Positions 11,946 through 24,862 of a stretch of DNA of 64,000 bases are shown in pieces. Position numbers and translations under genes: made by a program. Within the stretch, counting starts at the first letter, position 1; each line of letters opens with the position of its first letter. This DNA comes from Acephala macrosclerotiorum (lineage: Eukaryota; Ascomycota; Leotiomycetes; Helotiales; Mollisiaceae): contig MU119389.1 in NCBI GenBank assembly GCA_014904845.1, forward strand, positions 1-64,000. Direction: 5' to 3'. The notes under the pieces were generated by a model. It was given only the letters and a program-made list of their open reading frames with translations. It was not told where the DNA came from and ran no database searches.

Positions 11946-13771
11946 ATGGATGTGGTCCAGGCGGTTTCGGGGTACATCTCTAAGATGGTCTCTGCAGGGG
12001 ATGGCGTATCTGGAACCCCTTCAGCTAAGATGAAGATATTGTTACTCGACAGTGATACCATGTCTATTGTCTCGACCGCCATCACCCAGTCTGCCTTGCT
12101 GAACCATGAGGTCTACCTGATAGATAGGCTAGACAACCAGAATCGAGAGAAGATGCGACATTTGAGGTGCCTTTGTTTTGTGCGACCTTCACCAGACTCC
12201 ATACAATATCTCATCGATGAATTCAGACAACCCAAATATGGCGAATACAATATCTACTTCAGCAATGTGGTCAAGAAATCGTCGTTGGAACGCTTGGCAG
12301 AGGCAGATGACCACGAGGTGGTGCGGGCAGTGCAAGAACATTTTGCAGACTATATTGTTGTCAACCCAGATCTTTTTACCCTAGACCTCGGGTTTCCGAA
12401 ACAGCGGATATGGAGCTCAAATCCAGATACGTGGAACGCCGATGCTTTGCAAAGGACGGCAGAGGGCCTTATAGCAGTCCTACTGTCTCTCAAGAAAGAG
12501 CCACTGATACGATATGAGAAGAATAGTCTCCTGGCCCAGAAGTTGGCGAAAGAAGTACGCTACCATATCACTCGGGAAGACCAATTATTCGACTTCAGGA
12601 GGGTCGATACGCCCCCTATACTTTTAATACTGGACCGCAGAGACGATCCTATTACACCGCTCTTGACGCAATGGACTTACCAGGCTATGGTACACGAACT
12701 CCTCGGGATCCAGAACGGTCGGGTGGACTTGAGCGAAGTTCCCGACATTCGACCAGAGCTGAAAGAGGTCGTTCTGTCTCAAGACCAAGATCCATTCTTC
12801 AAGAAGAACATGTACCTGAATTTTGGAGACCTTGGTGGAAATATAAAGGATTACGTTGAGCAATACCAGTCGAAAACGAAAAACAGTTCCAACATCGAGT
12901 CAATAGCAGACATGAAACGCTTCATAGAGGAGTATCCAGAGTTTCGAAAGCTCTCGGGAAATGTAAGTAAACACGTCACGCTTGTTGGCGAATTAAGTAG
13001 GAAGGTGGGCGCGGGGAGCTTGCTAGAAGTCAGTGAGGTGGAACAGAGCCTAGCATGCAATGATAATCATGCTGCCGATCTAAAAGTAAGAACTCTCTCT
13101 AAAATCCCCGAGAGTCGAGTTAATCCGGTATGTAGAATGTTCAAAGGCTCATCCAATCTCCTAATGTCACACCTGATTCCAAGCTTCGACTTGTCGCCCT
13201 TTACTCGTTGCGATATGAAAGGCATCCTTCGAACGCTCTGCCTATCCTGGTTGACTTACTGGGCGCTGCTGGTAACGTCCCACAGCGGCGTATCGACCTT
13301 GTAGCGAAGCTTCTTACTTATCACTCGTCCTTACAGCAGACTCAGACTGCTGGTGGGATCTCCGACATGTTTGAGTCAGCGGGCATCTTCTCCGGGGCTC
13401 GAGACCGATTCAAGGGACTCAAGGGCGTCGAGAATGTTTACACACAACATTCACCACGGCTGGAGCTGACCCTGCAGAATCTCATCAAAGGACGTCTCCG
13501 CGAGCAACAATATCCATTTATGGAAGGCGGTACTCGGGATAAACCGCAGGATATCATACTATTCATCATCGGAGGTGTCACGTTCGAGGAGGCAAAATGC
13601 GTTTCGCAGGTCAATGCTTCATCGCCAGGGGTACGGATTGTACTTGGAGGCACGAGTGTTCACAATAGTACGACATTCCTAGAGGAGATGGAAGATGCAG
13701 TCTCCTCGTGGCCAGAACCGCCACCCACCACTGCTGCAGGCAGATTACGGAAAGAAACCGGTAGACGGTGA
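11946..13771 (+). CDS. vps45: Vacuolar sorting protein Vps45 (Sec1/Munc18 family)
   Basis: SM protein that binds the syntaxin Tlg2/Pep12 type SNAREs and promotes fusion of Golgi-derived vesicles with endosomes. Two exons, 11946-13127 and 13184-13771, with a 56-nt intron; branch-like ctaat lies 17 bases before the acceptor. The product is 589 aa, the normal length. Family landmarks are the N-terminal segment MKILLLDSDT, LDRRDDPITPLLTQWTYQAM (about residues 218-237), SSNIESIADMKRFIEEYPEF, and the SM C-terminal IILFIIGGVTFEEAK. An alternative donor at gtaaga (13086) would remove a conserved segment and is less likely. It is divergent from ale1 and convergent with the flavin oxidoreductase gene. 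Confidence 0.95.
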
Positions 13772-14283
13772 GCTCCAGCGAGACGGTGCTTGGAATTGTG
13801 GATTGTAGGAATTGCGCCAAGGCCCGACCAAAACGGTCGTACTATTTTGCAGAAGAGAATGCTCTCATGCTCAAGTGTAAAGTTAGTCTTGCTGTGGGAT
13901 AGGGAGGCATGGAATGACATCTCTGAGCAACGCGAGCTGTTCTCAAAAGCATGGATACGAATGAAGGAATGTTGACGAAGTACTGCTTGGGTCCACTGTG
14001 AAAGCTCACATGACGTGGATTTCTGAAGCGTACAATGTTCAAGTCTCGCGATGGTCATCAGTCGCTGCTTTCCCGACAAACGCCTTCAGAACATTACAGA
14101 GATTCACACCGAGCTGCTCATCAATTGAACTACCTCTACTCTTACAACAAATTGATGATGCAAGTTGCCCTGCGGGAGCTAGTGATGCTTCCTTTTTCTC
14201 GACTCCCTTTTCTTTTGCTGGGACGAGTACCGCATGCCATGGGAGATCAACACTGGATGGCTCGAGTGTTAGCAAAGGCATCT
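13772..14283. other. Convergent intergenic region vps45/FAD oxidoreductase
   Basis: 512 bp between two 3' ends. Open frames on the minus strand here are a read-through of the last intron of the FAD gene. No separate gene is visible. Confidence 0.5.
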
Positions 14284-16295
14284 TCATGCATGGTCTAGGT
14301 AAGCGAGGTGCTCTGACAGGAGAGCCAAGATGTGCAAAGAAGGACAGTTGCTTACAATATTCGCTGAAAAATTCCTCTGCGAAATCGTCAAACTTCACGT
14401 AATCAGCACCCAGTCTATATGCCGCAGCAATTCCTAGTAGCATACCCGTCAACACATAGGTTCTTCAGGGGCATTGCAGTAGAGGCCTCGTGTAAGGGCT
14501 AAATTCTTTCATGATGAATGGATCAAGAATAAGAGACCTTCTTACCACAGACGCAGGCTAGCTCGTGCATGTTCTGTGGGCTGTCAGTCTTCAATAAGCT
14601 CCTATCTTTGAGCGGGGACTCACCACCAAGGTCCATGACCCGGCAAACAAGATGTTGTTCTTCCCGTTGATGAACATCATCCCTTGTATGAAGGTAAGCT
14701 CTAGCTCATACAAGTAGCAGGATCCTTACCGGGAACAACCCTCACATAATGTTGCCATCGATGGCCAAGTTGATGCCACCATTTCCTCTCTATCACCTTG
14801 CTCTCATCAATCTCATCCATGGTCCAAAGCTCCTGATTACGTTTGTCAAGGAAGATGCTCTGGAAAACATGGCGGTCATATGGAATAGGAGCTGTCTCGG
14901 CATCATGGTCCATCCGAAACTGGTGCTGATAGTTGGAACAATCGAAAGACATCTCGATCTTTTTGGGGTCCTGGGCGTACGACTTCGTGTAATACATAGG
15001 CCTATATCCGCTTGGCTCGTCGTCTGTTCCTCGCTGCTCGCCCTTGGCAAATGTAATTTGATCTTCCTGGGCCTTTGAGCTTGGTTCTGCACATAGAGAT
15101 GGCTCAAACTTGGTTTCGTAATGCTTTTGGAAGTATTCGCTGTCGGAGCGTGTAATTGTTATGTCGTCGTAGAATTTCGCACCACCGAGAACAAACTTCT
15201 CCCTCGAGCTTGCTTTTCGCCCCAGGATCCTGAGAGCATCATCGGCCAGAACTAGAACGCGCCGGTGTCGGTGTGATTCGAGCAGAAGCAAGCAAGAACG
15301 AAAAGCAAAACGTGGTTGGTCTGAGAGGCAACACGAAGGATAAAGGGGTCACTATACCACACATAACTAGCTCGTCGAAAGTTTCGGTTTTAGATGGAGG
15401 TCCTATATGTGTGCGCATCCTGTCTTTTGCATCTGGATCAAATGGACATGTTTGAAGTACCACACCTCGATCAGAGCGCTGTAGTATTTCGGTAACATCC
15501 GTTTGGAGACGAATGTCAACACCCTTCGACTCTAGATCCTTTCTCCAGTCCTCGTAGAAATCATGAAGCTTGGGAAATGTGACCATGGTCGGTAGATTTG
15601 GAAGGAGAGTATCTGCGTCATAATCCCACAACTTCATATTTTGGTCATCGAAGAGTCGTTCCAAAATGGCACAGGCAACATTAGCTGTCTGGTTACCGGT
15701 CCCCAAGAACCATCTTGTCTCCAAAGTCTTTGCTGAAAAAGGACATGCGAAGCATGATGCGGATTGGAACTATTCCCAGCACTGGCATGGTCCATTTGAT
15801 GGGCTTGGGAACTTTCCCAAACTTCCTAATATCACTGGAAAACTGGTTGACCGGTTTGCTTGGGAAGCAATTGGTCCAAAAACCGTTCGCACCTTTCCCG
15901 AAAGCAACCTGAAGCTTGACTTCCTGTGGTTCGTGACCGTACGTCTTGAAGAAGTTCAAGGTATGTCTGAAGATCTTCGCGATTATCAGTAACATTGATA
16001 TGTGCATCGCAGGGAAAGGTCACACCGGCGAGCCTCCTTGAACTCCATCGTTCATCCAATCGGTTCCATACTTCGACTTGTCGAGAGAGATGGAAGTTGC
16101 TTGGCCTCCTGTCACTGCCATTCGTTCGATGATCGTGACCGTGAAGTCATCTGGGTGCCGGGCAAGGGTCGCAGCGCATGACTATATTTCTCAGCACAAG
16201 ATGTAATATCGCAAGAACTGTCATCTCATCATCCATACCATTCCAGCCGCACCGGCTCCAATAATTACAACGTTCTTTCTCTTTCGGCCGGCCAT
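14284..16295 (-). pseudogene. FAD-dependent oxidoreductase, probably frameshifted
   Basis: Flavin-binding oxidoreductase of the amine-oxidase/phytoene-desaturase-like superfamily; substrate unknown. Exons on the minus strand: 16295-16239, 16181-16026, 15974-15358, 15251-14730, 14682-14624, 14573-14546, 14433-14356 and a weakly supported terminal 14294-14284. The N-terminus has the dinucleotide-binding motif VVIIGAGAAGM; later come GTGNQT, the ILFAGSWTL segment and GIAAAYRLGADY, typical of the C-terminal FAD-contact region. All joins are in phase except inside exon 3. There the frame that encodes SKDFGDKMV stops at 15693-15695, while the frame encoding LGTGNQT begins at once in another phase. 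The exon is 617 nt where a length of 1 modulo 3 is needed. A deletion of about 20 bp would explain it; a sequencing error is the alternative. The last exon is tentative. Confidence 0.75.
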
Positions 16296-16946
16296 GATGT
16301 GAATTCACTCGAGATTAGACTGTTTGTGTACAAGTACCAAGAGTCGATGCTCGAGAAATAATATACTAACCTTCAGACATAGAAAGGAGGTAGGCATGCC
16401 CAGAAGGTAATGCAACAAGTGTTGTCATGAACGTCATGACTGCTCCCTCAGCGAGTGAAAAGCCCAGAAGCTAGACAGAAGCCAAAAGTTTCAGGGCGTC
16501 GCCAATCTAATCTAATCGATCTCGCTAGCAGTAGAAGCAGGCCAACCTCACCTCATCTCGCGTTTGTTTTCATCCTTTGAACACCAGCATCAACATCGCA
16601 GGCAACATTGCTTTAGCACCCTCAAGCGTAACATAAACAGCCTTGAGTGCATGCTTTGGTCAGTATCACCTTGCTGACGACACACGAGTCACTCATTGAA
16701 TAACGTGTAGGAGAGCGCGCCTTCCATTTCCGAACGCGCTGTCACGTGTAAGACGCAAGACGGCAACCTCCTTTGCATCGAAGCAGTTTGGATTCCCAGT
16801 GAGTTCGATAGCGCATCCTGAAGAGTCTCTCAAGACAAAGGAACCCTCCCCACCTGGCTTCCCGACATTGCTATTCCCGGCGTTGCACCTGCAACATTGC
16901 CTTGAAAATACAGCCACCCGGGACAAATCAGCCTGAAACTTTAGGC
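16296..16946. promoter_or_regulatory. Divergent promoter region FAD gene/tdp1
   Basis: 651 bp between divergent start codons. The reading frame of tdp1 is open for 15 codons upstream of its ATG, but no other ATG precedes it in frame. No recognisable regulatory motif was identified. Confidence 0.45.
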
Positions 16947-19900
16947 ATGTCAGACGTTGAAAGCGACGAGGATCTCCAAAGAGCTATTGCTTTGTCTTTA
17001 GAAGAAAGTGGCCAATTGCTGCCGAATGGCAACCCAGCTGTCGTGGACCTCGTCAGTGATGATGAAGACGACGATCTTGATGCACCGGTCACAGCCAAGC
17101 CCATTCGAGCTGCCTCTAAGGCTCTCGAGGCAAAACATGATGTGTCGAAATTTGCAGCTGCCCGAGATCCGCACGAAGCTGGTACACCTAGAAGCACTAG
17201 CCCTGAGAAGAGGTCTGTCAACATCAGTACGACATCAAGCGTTCCTGCACAAAACTCGTCGATGCAACAGTCCTACGTACCCTCTTCTGGAATTCTTGGA
17301 TTGAATCGGAAGCAAATGGAAGAGGAAAGACTTGCAAGATTAGCAAGATTTAATTCCTTGAATGGCGCAGGGCGAGATGGGCCGAAAGCCACAGACGAGT
17401 CAAAGAAGAGGAAAGCAACCGCGCTTTCACCAGAGACACACGACGACCGGAGTGTGAAAGCCAAAGTCTCGCCTTCTCTTCCGGTGTCTGAGGCTATCGC
17501 CAGCAGTATTGCCAGCCAGCGTTCCAGCAACGTGTATAGCAAGGGTCATCATATCGGCTCTAGATCTCTCGGGAGTGGTATTCAATATCCAAATGGCACA
17601 GTGAAGAAGACATGGGCGTATGGATTCCCGAGAGATGGCGATGATATCAAAATCGAAGAGGTACTGCAGAAGGATGACCTCGAGCTTGCGGTGTTGAGCG
17701 CCTTTCAAATCGATAGCGATTGGATTATAAGCAAGCTCAATGAGAAGACGAAGGTGGTTTGGGTGTTGCAGGCTAAATCTGAGGCTGAGGTAAGAAGTAT
17801 AGGTAAATGGCTGGAAGGACCAACTGACAAGTCGTAGAAAGAAAATTGGTGTGATAATGCCCCAAGGAAATATCGCTTCTGCTTCCCATCGGTAAGAAAT
17901 CCCAGACTTCGACTACTGCACAATTTTGTTGGCCCATGGCACTTCTCGAACCCCCTTTCCTCATCAGGGTGGCCCTCAAGAGAACACCTATTTACTGGTG
18001 TACAGAGCAACCCAGATTAATCTGGCAAAATGGTCTTAGCTGCATTTCCTCCACTTTCACTCCAAGTTAAGACGAATACAGCTAATTTTGATACGATTCA
18101 GATGGACGGCATTATAAATTGCATGCATTCGAAGCTTCAACTGCTGGCTCATGGGTCATATCTGAGGGTCGTGGTTCCCAGCGCCAATTTGGTACGTCTA
18201 AATTCCCAAGATACGGAGTTTCTCCAGGAGGATGAATGTTCAATTTGTCCCCGTAGTATTGCCTTATACTCCGCTGAATTTCTGCTCGAGTACCGCTGAT
18301 TCTACTTTCTTACTGAACAGGTTCCGTATGGTAAGTTATTTCTGGCATTTTGGAGCCCATGTCCTACCCAGGGAGTATACAGCTAGTTGGGCTCTTTGAA
18401 TAGGCAAGCACTAACTGCGACCCCAATTTAGACTGGGGTGAGAGTGGAGTTATGGAGAATGTTTGCAACCCTTTCCGTGATTCCTTCTCAGCATCTCAAC
18501 GTTGCTGGGATAGGATTAAATTGAGAAGCCTACGCTGACGGTGCTAGGTCTGCTTCTTGATCGATCTTCCGAGGCTCCCAGAGGGAGAATCAACAGAACT
18601 AACCACGCAGTTCGGGATCGAATTGAGCTACTTCTTGTCTGCGCTTGGCATAGACCAGAGCATCGTGGTCAGTCTTAAAAAGTTCGACTTCTCCAAGACT
18701 GCCAATATCGGTTTCGTGCATACGATGTACGTTCCTTTGGCATCCCACCTTCCCCCAGCATGTCTTACTAACATTCGACCAGTGGCGGCTCCCACAATAT
18801 GGCATGGCAACGAACAGGGTATTGCGGACTGGGAAAGTTTGTCCAAGAACTCGGCTCAGATACCGACGAAGCCCTAGAGATTGACTTTCTCGTACTGAAA
18901 CCAGCCCTACTCAAAATTTCAATGCTGACCCTGACTCAGACAGCATCTATTGGAAGTTTGAATGAAGACTTCGTCAAGGCCATGTGCCTTGCCTGCCAAG
19001 GTATTTTCTCGGGCTCGTACATTCTATCTCTTCCCTTGCAACAACGACAGCCCTGCTTTCATGTTGACGGTAAAGCCTCATCATATCTGTGGGTAAATCC
19101 CGATGCTGGGGTATTCATCAACAGGCGCCAAGCGCAAATGCTCTGATGAGGTTTAATGAGCTATGCATGTGGGGCGATGGGAACTTCGATCTTTGAGCTG
19201 ACATGGTGACCTCTACAGGGGATGATGGTCTTACTGAATACGGATGGCGTACCGGCAAGTCAACAAGGGGCAAGGGGCATGGTGAGACGAAGCGTAAACC
19301 TTCGGATGACCTCTTGAGCCGATGCCGAGTTTATTTCCCAACCGAGCAGACCGTATCGAGATCTAAGGGTGGGACTAAGGCAAGCCAACCCCCAAGTGAT
19401 GAAGAATCACAACTACACTGCCAAGCTCTATTGTGGGGGAGGAAATGCTAACTTGCCAAGTCGGGAAGAACAATTTGTTTCCAGGAGAAGGACTACAACT
19501 TGGAGCAATTCCCAAAATACCTCATGCGTGACTCCATCAGCAAGAGGCAGGGCATGTTGATGCATTCGAAGATGATATTCATCAGGGGCTCAAAAAAAGC
19601 GATGGCCTATGTTGGAAGCGCGAATCTCTCGGAATCTGCTTGGTAAGTTGTCACCTCTGTCGTTCCCCTTGCAGTTCTCTGCCTATACTTTACAATTGGC
19701 TTCTTGTACGCCCCGGGCCGCTCTGCACCGGCATTGAAGAAGCTTGACTGCCCCAGATCCGGATGCGGGGGTGAGCAATGAAGTTACCGACAGTGTGTTC
19801 CCGGAGGTCACCGACGCTGTAACTACTGCTGAACCCGAGAAACCTGGATGCTATTTTATTCTTTGCTTGAAGCACGTGCCAATCGCATTCTGCGAAGTGT

Positions 19901-20257
19901 AGTGCACACCAGCTCCGTGCAGCTGCGGTAGCGGTAGAAGTTGTGCTGTGATGTAGCACCACAATGCACCTTCAGCTTCTAATCGATTGCATGGCAGGAT
20001 GATGGTTGCTGACATAAAAAAGGGGAAAGCTAGTCAAAGACAGGACATCGAAGCAGCCAAAGCTCAACTGTAGGAACTGGGAATGCGGGGTGCTCCTTTC
20101 TGCCTCGGGTTCCACGATGACCAGGAAGCCCTCGGAGAGCGAGGCGGGAGGACAGTCGCTTGGCATGGAGGTTTTCGATGGTGTCGTTCCTGTTCCTATG
20201 CTGACACCGGGGGAGCCGTACGGAGCACGCAAGCCTTGGTATTTTTCCCAGCATTGA
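16947..20257 (+). CDS. tdp1: Tyrosyl-DNA phosphodiesterase 1
   Basis: Phospholipase-D superfamily DNA-repair enzyme that removes stalled topoisomerase I peptides from DNA 3' ends. Eleven exons: 16947-17789, 17838-17891, 18102-18191, 18321-18330, 18432-18460, 18548-18726, 18783-18891, 18940-19000, 19219-19352 (end uncertain), 19461-19642 and 20023-20257, giving about 641 aa. HKD motif 1 is CMHSKLQLL in exon 3 and motif 2 is LMHSKMIF in exon 10; the C-terminus ends in ARKPWYFSQH. The N-terminus carries a ubiquitin-interacting motif, DEDLQRAIALSLEES. A TAG at 17835-17837 is the end of a 48-nt intron (donor gtaaga), not a nonsense codon. Exon 4 is only 10 nt. Two weak points are the donor gtttgc after exon 5 and the donor at 19353: the conserved TVSRSKGG lies beyond it but no later donor restores the phase. 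Confidence 0.9.
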
Positions 20258-21606
20258 GAAGATATCGGCAATTCTTGAGGGGATATACTCTAGGTATGAA
20301 GTGTCTTTGAGATCAAACGCTGGGCATTTGCCAAGCCCAACCTCTAAGCGTGAGTGGCGATGATGCTGACGATACATCTACGACACCGGCTCATTGGCTA
20401 GGATTTGATTATGCTCCCTGATATGACTCGCGAACTTGAGTTGGACAAATCAAACGATGTCGTCAAGGTAGCTCAACAGGATTCTGGTGTCGAGATTGTG
20501 TACAATGAGTATAAGAATAACCTCATACATCTATGGCGTTTATGCAACTCGGTTAGGTATCTTCGGGTGTTTGGTGATTGCCACGGGGGTGTGAAGGATA
20601 GCATATTGCCAAGACGAAAGTATGAATAGGACGGACTTCGATCACTTTTCAGGACTGTGCGTTTCTCTTATCGTTGTATACCGAAGGCTTGCCATTTGCT
20701 AGTTCTCGGATATGCCGTTGGAGAAAATTCATTCGTTGAATTGGGACAAGTTCGTATTGATCGTGTCAATTCAGGAGCGTGGAGGTGTTGAGGAGCAAAT
20801 AAGGAGAGTCAAAGCACAGCCATGAGTCGCATGTCGAAGCGAAGCTGCATCGTAGTTGGCCGAAGATCCCAGCGCAGTCTGCAGACCTTCTTACAGGGGT
20901 GGTGGGTGGGTACCGTGATAGGCAGAATAGCGGCTTTCTGATCCTTCTAGACGCTACCGCCATGTGCGTCATAGGGGTTCTCTTGGCATTTGTGATCCGC
21001 AGCGCTTGCCGTCTCTGAACATGTTCGATGTTGATATCGAACTCGAGTACCGCTCATCGAAACACGTACAAAGGAACCCGTAATCTTGCAGGTGGACTCG
21101 CATCGGTGACCCTACACATGCTCGGTATCATTGGCTTTGATATGGCGAGGCGGGTGGGTGGTGAGGTATCCGCCTAGCTGTGTTGTAGTGCAGCGAACGG
21201 GGCCTCCTATACTCCCGCATCTGGAAGTCTCGCATGGGAGCAGCGAAGATCATCGTTTGTATTTCAAGATCCGTGTATTTCATTACTGAACGGCGCCTGT
21301 TCACCAGTTGCAACACGGCACGTGACTGTGTTTCATCCTTCTGTCCATGGATTTCTCGCAACGGCTGTCTTATTACCGGGAGTTGTAAGTGAATATCAGG
21401 AACTTTTTGCTTGATCTGTGCTCGATGGAGGGAACCTGAATGTGTATCCACAAGCATCTACCTGGTTTCAACCAACGCCGATGAGTGGTGCTTAGGATTG
21501 AGCCTTTTTACAGGTTCTGAGGTTCCCGAGCGTCCTGGTTCAGACGTACGCTCGTACGTAGTGCTCGCACGTCCTCGTTCGCTGCTGATCACAAGCTCTA
21601 GACCTC

Positions 21607-21628
21607 AATACAATACAATACAATACAA
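21607..21628. repeat. Pentanucleotide (aatac)n microsatellite
   Basis: About four copies of AATAC in tandem inside the gene-poor region. Confidence 0.8.
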
Positions 21629-22370
21629 CTTCTGTTATACAAGCAGGAAACCGTTAGTGATGAGCATCAGAAATACTCTGAACCTGTATGATGATGATGT
21701 TGGTGGAGAAGCAGGCGTTGCAAATTCAACTTTCCTACTTTGCCCTCTTTCGTTCTTAGGCCACTCACGGTCTAAGGCAAGAGGCACTCATTTACTATTA
21801 CCATGAGAGGACTCGGACACATCAACACCTCTGCCTCTTATAGCATCTGTGGTTGGTCTTGCGAACAGCAATAATAAGTCGTTGCACTCGTGGATATTTC
21901 CTGTTCGGGTCAAGCAATGTGAGGTTCACCTTGGTGGCGGATTGAGCATGCTGGACGATGTTGAGAGGCGTAGAGTCATCATTATGCTTGCCCTGCTCCC
22001 TCCCTCCCAAGAGCAGCCCTTCTCTTTGCTCTCATCAATAATAGGGAATCTCAGGATGCCTCAGTTGTGAGTATTCCTGGCTTCTCAGCGAGTACGCGCG
22101 TCTAGTTGGCGCTCGCCAATAGCTTTCCCTTCTTCAAAATTGTCCGCTGCAGGTCTTGTTTACGGGAGGCTAGACATTCGATTGTGATGCCAGATCTCAG
22201 GATTCAAGCTCAGTCAGCCGAGCCGTTCGTCAATCAACTCACCCCAGTTCCCATCTCAACCAATTCTCCATCTTGACCATTCGGAAGCTCTCCGCGCCTG
22301 TTCAGTGGTCGCATCCGGGTGAGATGAACTACACAATAGCTCGCAACACCAACCACGGTCCAAAGCGGCG

Positions 22371-22395
22371 TGCAGTGCAGTGCAGTGCAGTGCAG
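22371..22395. repeat. Pentanucleotide (tgcag)5 repeat
   Basis: Five perfect tandem copies of TGCAG. Confidence 0.85.
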
Positions 22396-22593
22396 ACCTT
22401 GGGCCGTGAAGCATTGATGCAGATGCGCTGATGCGGCGGAACTGCAAGTTCATCGACACAGTTGCGGCGGAAATACTTTGTAATACTGCATTGTAGCACT
22501 TGAATTGATTGAGAAGTTGAGAACGGGTCGCTTGGCCGCCAATTCCCGTTCGATATGGCATGGCCGGAGTGACTGACGGTTGGGCTGCTCCCC

Positions 22594-22663
22594 TCCACAG
22601 TCCACAGTCCACATCCACGTCTACATCCACGTCTACATCCACATCCACATCCACATCCACACT
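22594..22663. repeat. Hexanucleotide-based minisatellite
   Basis: Tandem units of the type CCACAT/CTACAT with some CCACGT variants. On the minus strand it reads as an artificial Val-Asp repeat in an open frame of 257 codons, which I do not accept as a gene. Confidence 0.85.
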
Positions 22664-24834
22664 AACCAAGTGATGCACAATCTGCGCTGGACCCCGGAAC
22701 CTTGTAAGTAAACCCTGAAGAACGTGTGTGTGCCCTGTCCCAGCCCTGGTTTTGTTAGGCTCGGTAAATCTGGTAGGCTCTCTTTTCGCTGCATCTACCG
22801 CTCCCGATGTCCTGGCGGGGCTGGGGAATCGTGCAACGGCGCGAGCGCCCGTCTGCCAGCTCCGAGCGCCCCTCCGACGGGTCCGACAGGCCCGACAAAC
22901 GCCTGGGTTCTGCAGGAAAAGGGAGTTCACGATAACGAGGAAGAAGGTTCGTTCCTGATGTTGCCGTATGTGAGGTCTGTGCTGAGCCATTTTGGCTGCA
23001 GGTACGTCTTTGTCTCGCCTGTAATCCAAGCCTTCCTGGTGCCATCAACAGCTTCGTCCATGCAACCTACGAGAGGAGGCGCTGTAAGACCATGGGTGGA
23101 CATGAACAGCGTGAAGGGATAACGTCCGTGGATGATACTGTCGGCTGTCCTGTGAGATGGACAGGAGAATCCCCGTTTGACCGTGCTCCAATTAGTCGAT
23201 TTGGACATCTTATTCACCTACCTAGGGCATCCACGACTGGGTTCATAGCGACTGTCAGGGCCAGCGTTTCTGTCTGCGCCCTTCTGCTTCTGCATTGCTG
23301 CGAGGGACTTTGGCCGTGGCGTAGCTAAAAGCGCGCAACTTCCTCTCTGGGACTTGAGAGGAATCCCAGACTGAAGATTCATGCAAAGTCTACTGAGACA
23401 TGATATCGCTCGAGAGAACAGTAATGCGTGCAAATAATGTCGATGAGGAAATGTTGTCAGGTCGTGGATATAGGATTGATCTTCTTAAAGGGAACAAACT
23501 TTCGTAGAAAAAAGCTAGTTTCTGCTTGAAGGAGGTTGTGTCGAGTCGATTGGCAGAAAGACGCCGGACTGAAGGATGGAGATTTCGGTGAGTTTGCCTT
23601 GACACGAGCCGGATCAATGTCAGACTTTCGCACAGAACGGCCATCATTAGGTTTCGACATTGTCGCCTTATCACTACATTTGCTGACCTGGCGGGCATGG
23701 TCGACGGGAGTCATCGCCAAATACTTTTCTTTGCTACAGGAACAATTCTGAAGACATTGATACCGCAAAGTCATGATATAATTATATTAAAGAGCGACAA
23801 CTATTCCTGCGCCGAGTCCTTGGGCGTCACGACGGACTGTACCGCTGCAGATGCACGCACAGCTATTCTGGAGCGGTTCGCCGCATGATGAGTGTTTCGA
23901 GTCTCGACGGTCATGAAGGATGGAAGACGAATCAAGGCCGTGCCCACAGTGTGGGGATGAGGAATTGACTTTGGGCTTTCCCAGATTGTCCAAGATTGAG
24001 TTTAAGGCGAATTTATGCCTCAACGATGAGAGGATACCAGCACCTGTGCACCACATGGCGGTAAGGTATTGCGGAAGCCAAAAAGTAACATGAAATCGGT
24101 CCATCTGGCGGCGTTGTGCCCATGCCACTTAGCAGCACAAGAGCACAGGCTCGTAGGAAGTAAAGTACCACGTCATCATCGCAATCTTATAAATGCTGCA
24201 CCTCTGATTTGCGTGCTGGATTCATGATCGTTGTCTAAGCGGGTGCTGATGGGCATGTTACACACATACATAGATACATTCGCCAACTCATTCCGCAGCG
24301 CGGCAGCGGAGTGGGACGGGGATGGGATCGACGAGATGAGATCGATCTGATAATTGACAGAATTTTAACCTCAGGTGGTTTCCAACTTACGTTGAGAATA
24401 TATAACCAAGACGGCAGTCAGCAACGTGATCTCATATCACCTGCTGCTCCTCTCACCTCGCTGCTGCAGATTGTACGTCACAGATGATGGCCGACACTCA
24501 CGAATACGACGATATGAATCATAGAATCATAGAAACATGGAATTCGTTGTCGGCTCTGTTCATGAGAGGTCAGAGCCGATGTGGCTTGAGCTTGAGACCC
24601 CAGCCACGCGGATGTCGTCAGGTAGCCTTAGCGAACTGCGCTGCGAGCTGCGCTGCGAGTACGAGTTGAAGAACATCTTCAACATGCCGAGTGCGAATCT
24701 CGAATGGACCACGCCCTGTCACATCAGTAGTGTAGCTGCTTCCACTATGTGATCCTCAAATTCCTCGGTACGGAGTGTGAAGTACCGGACAAGCCCGGCA
24801 ACAAGGTGTCATGCCATCACGGAAGCCAGGGAGA

Positions 24835-24862
24835 GAAGGGAGGGAGGGAGGGAGGAGGGGAG
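24835..24862. repeat. (ggga)n purine tract
   Basis: Run of GGGA/GGAG units in a strongly purine-biased stretch. Confidence 0.75.

Noticed and set aside
13086..13183. Longer vps45 intron starting at gtaaga
   Set aside because: It would delete about 14 residues that the family normally has between the DLK and LRLVALY segments.
17835..17837. In-frame TAG in tdp1 as a nonsense mutation
   Set aside because: It is the last three bases of a 48-nt intron with donor gtaaga and a CTGAC branch site; splicing restores the conserved frame.
22256..23029. 257-codon minus-strand frame
   Set aside because: Kept open by the minisatellite and by low-complexity sequence; no domain.
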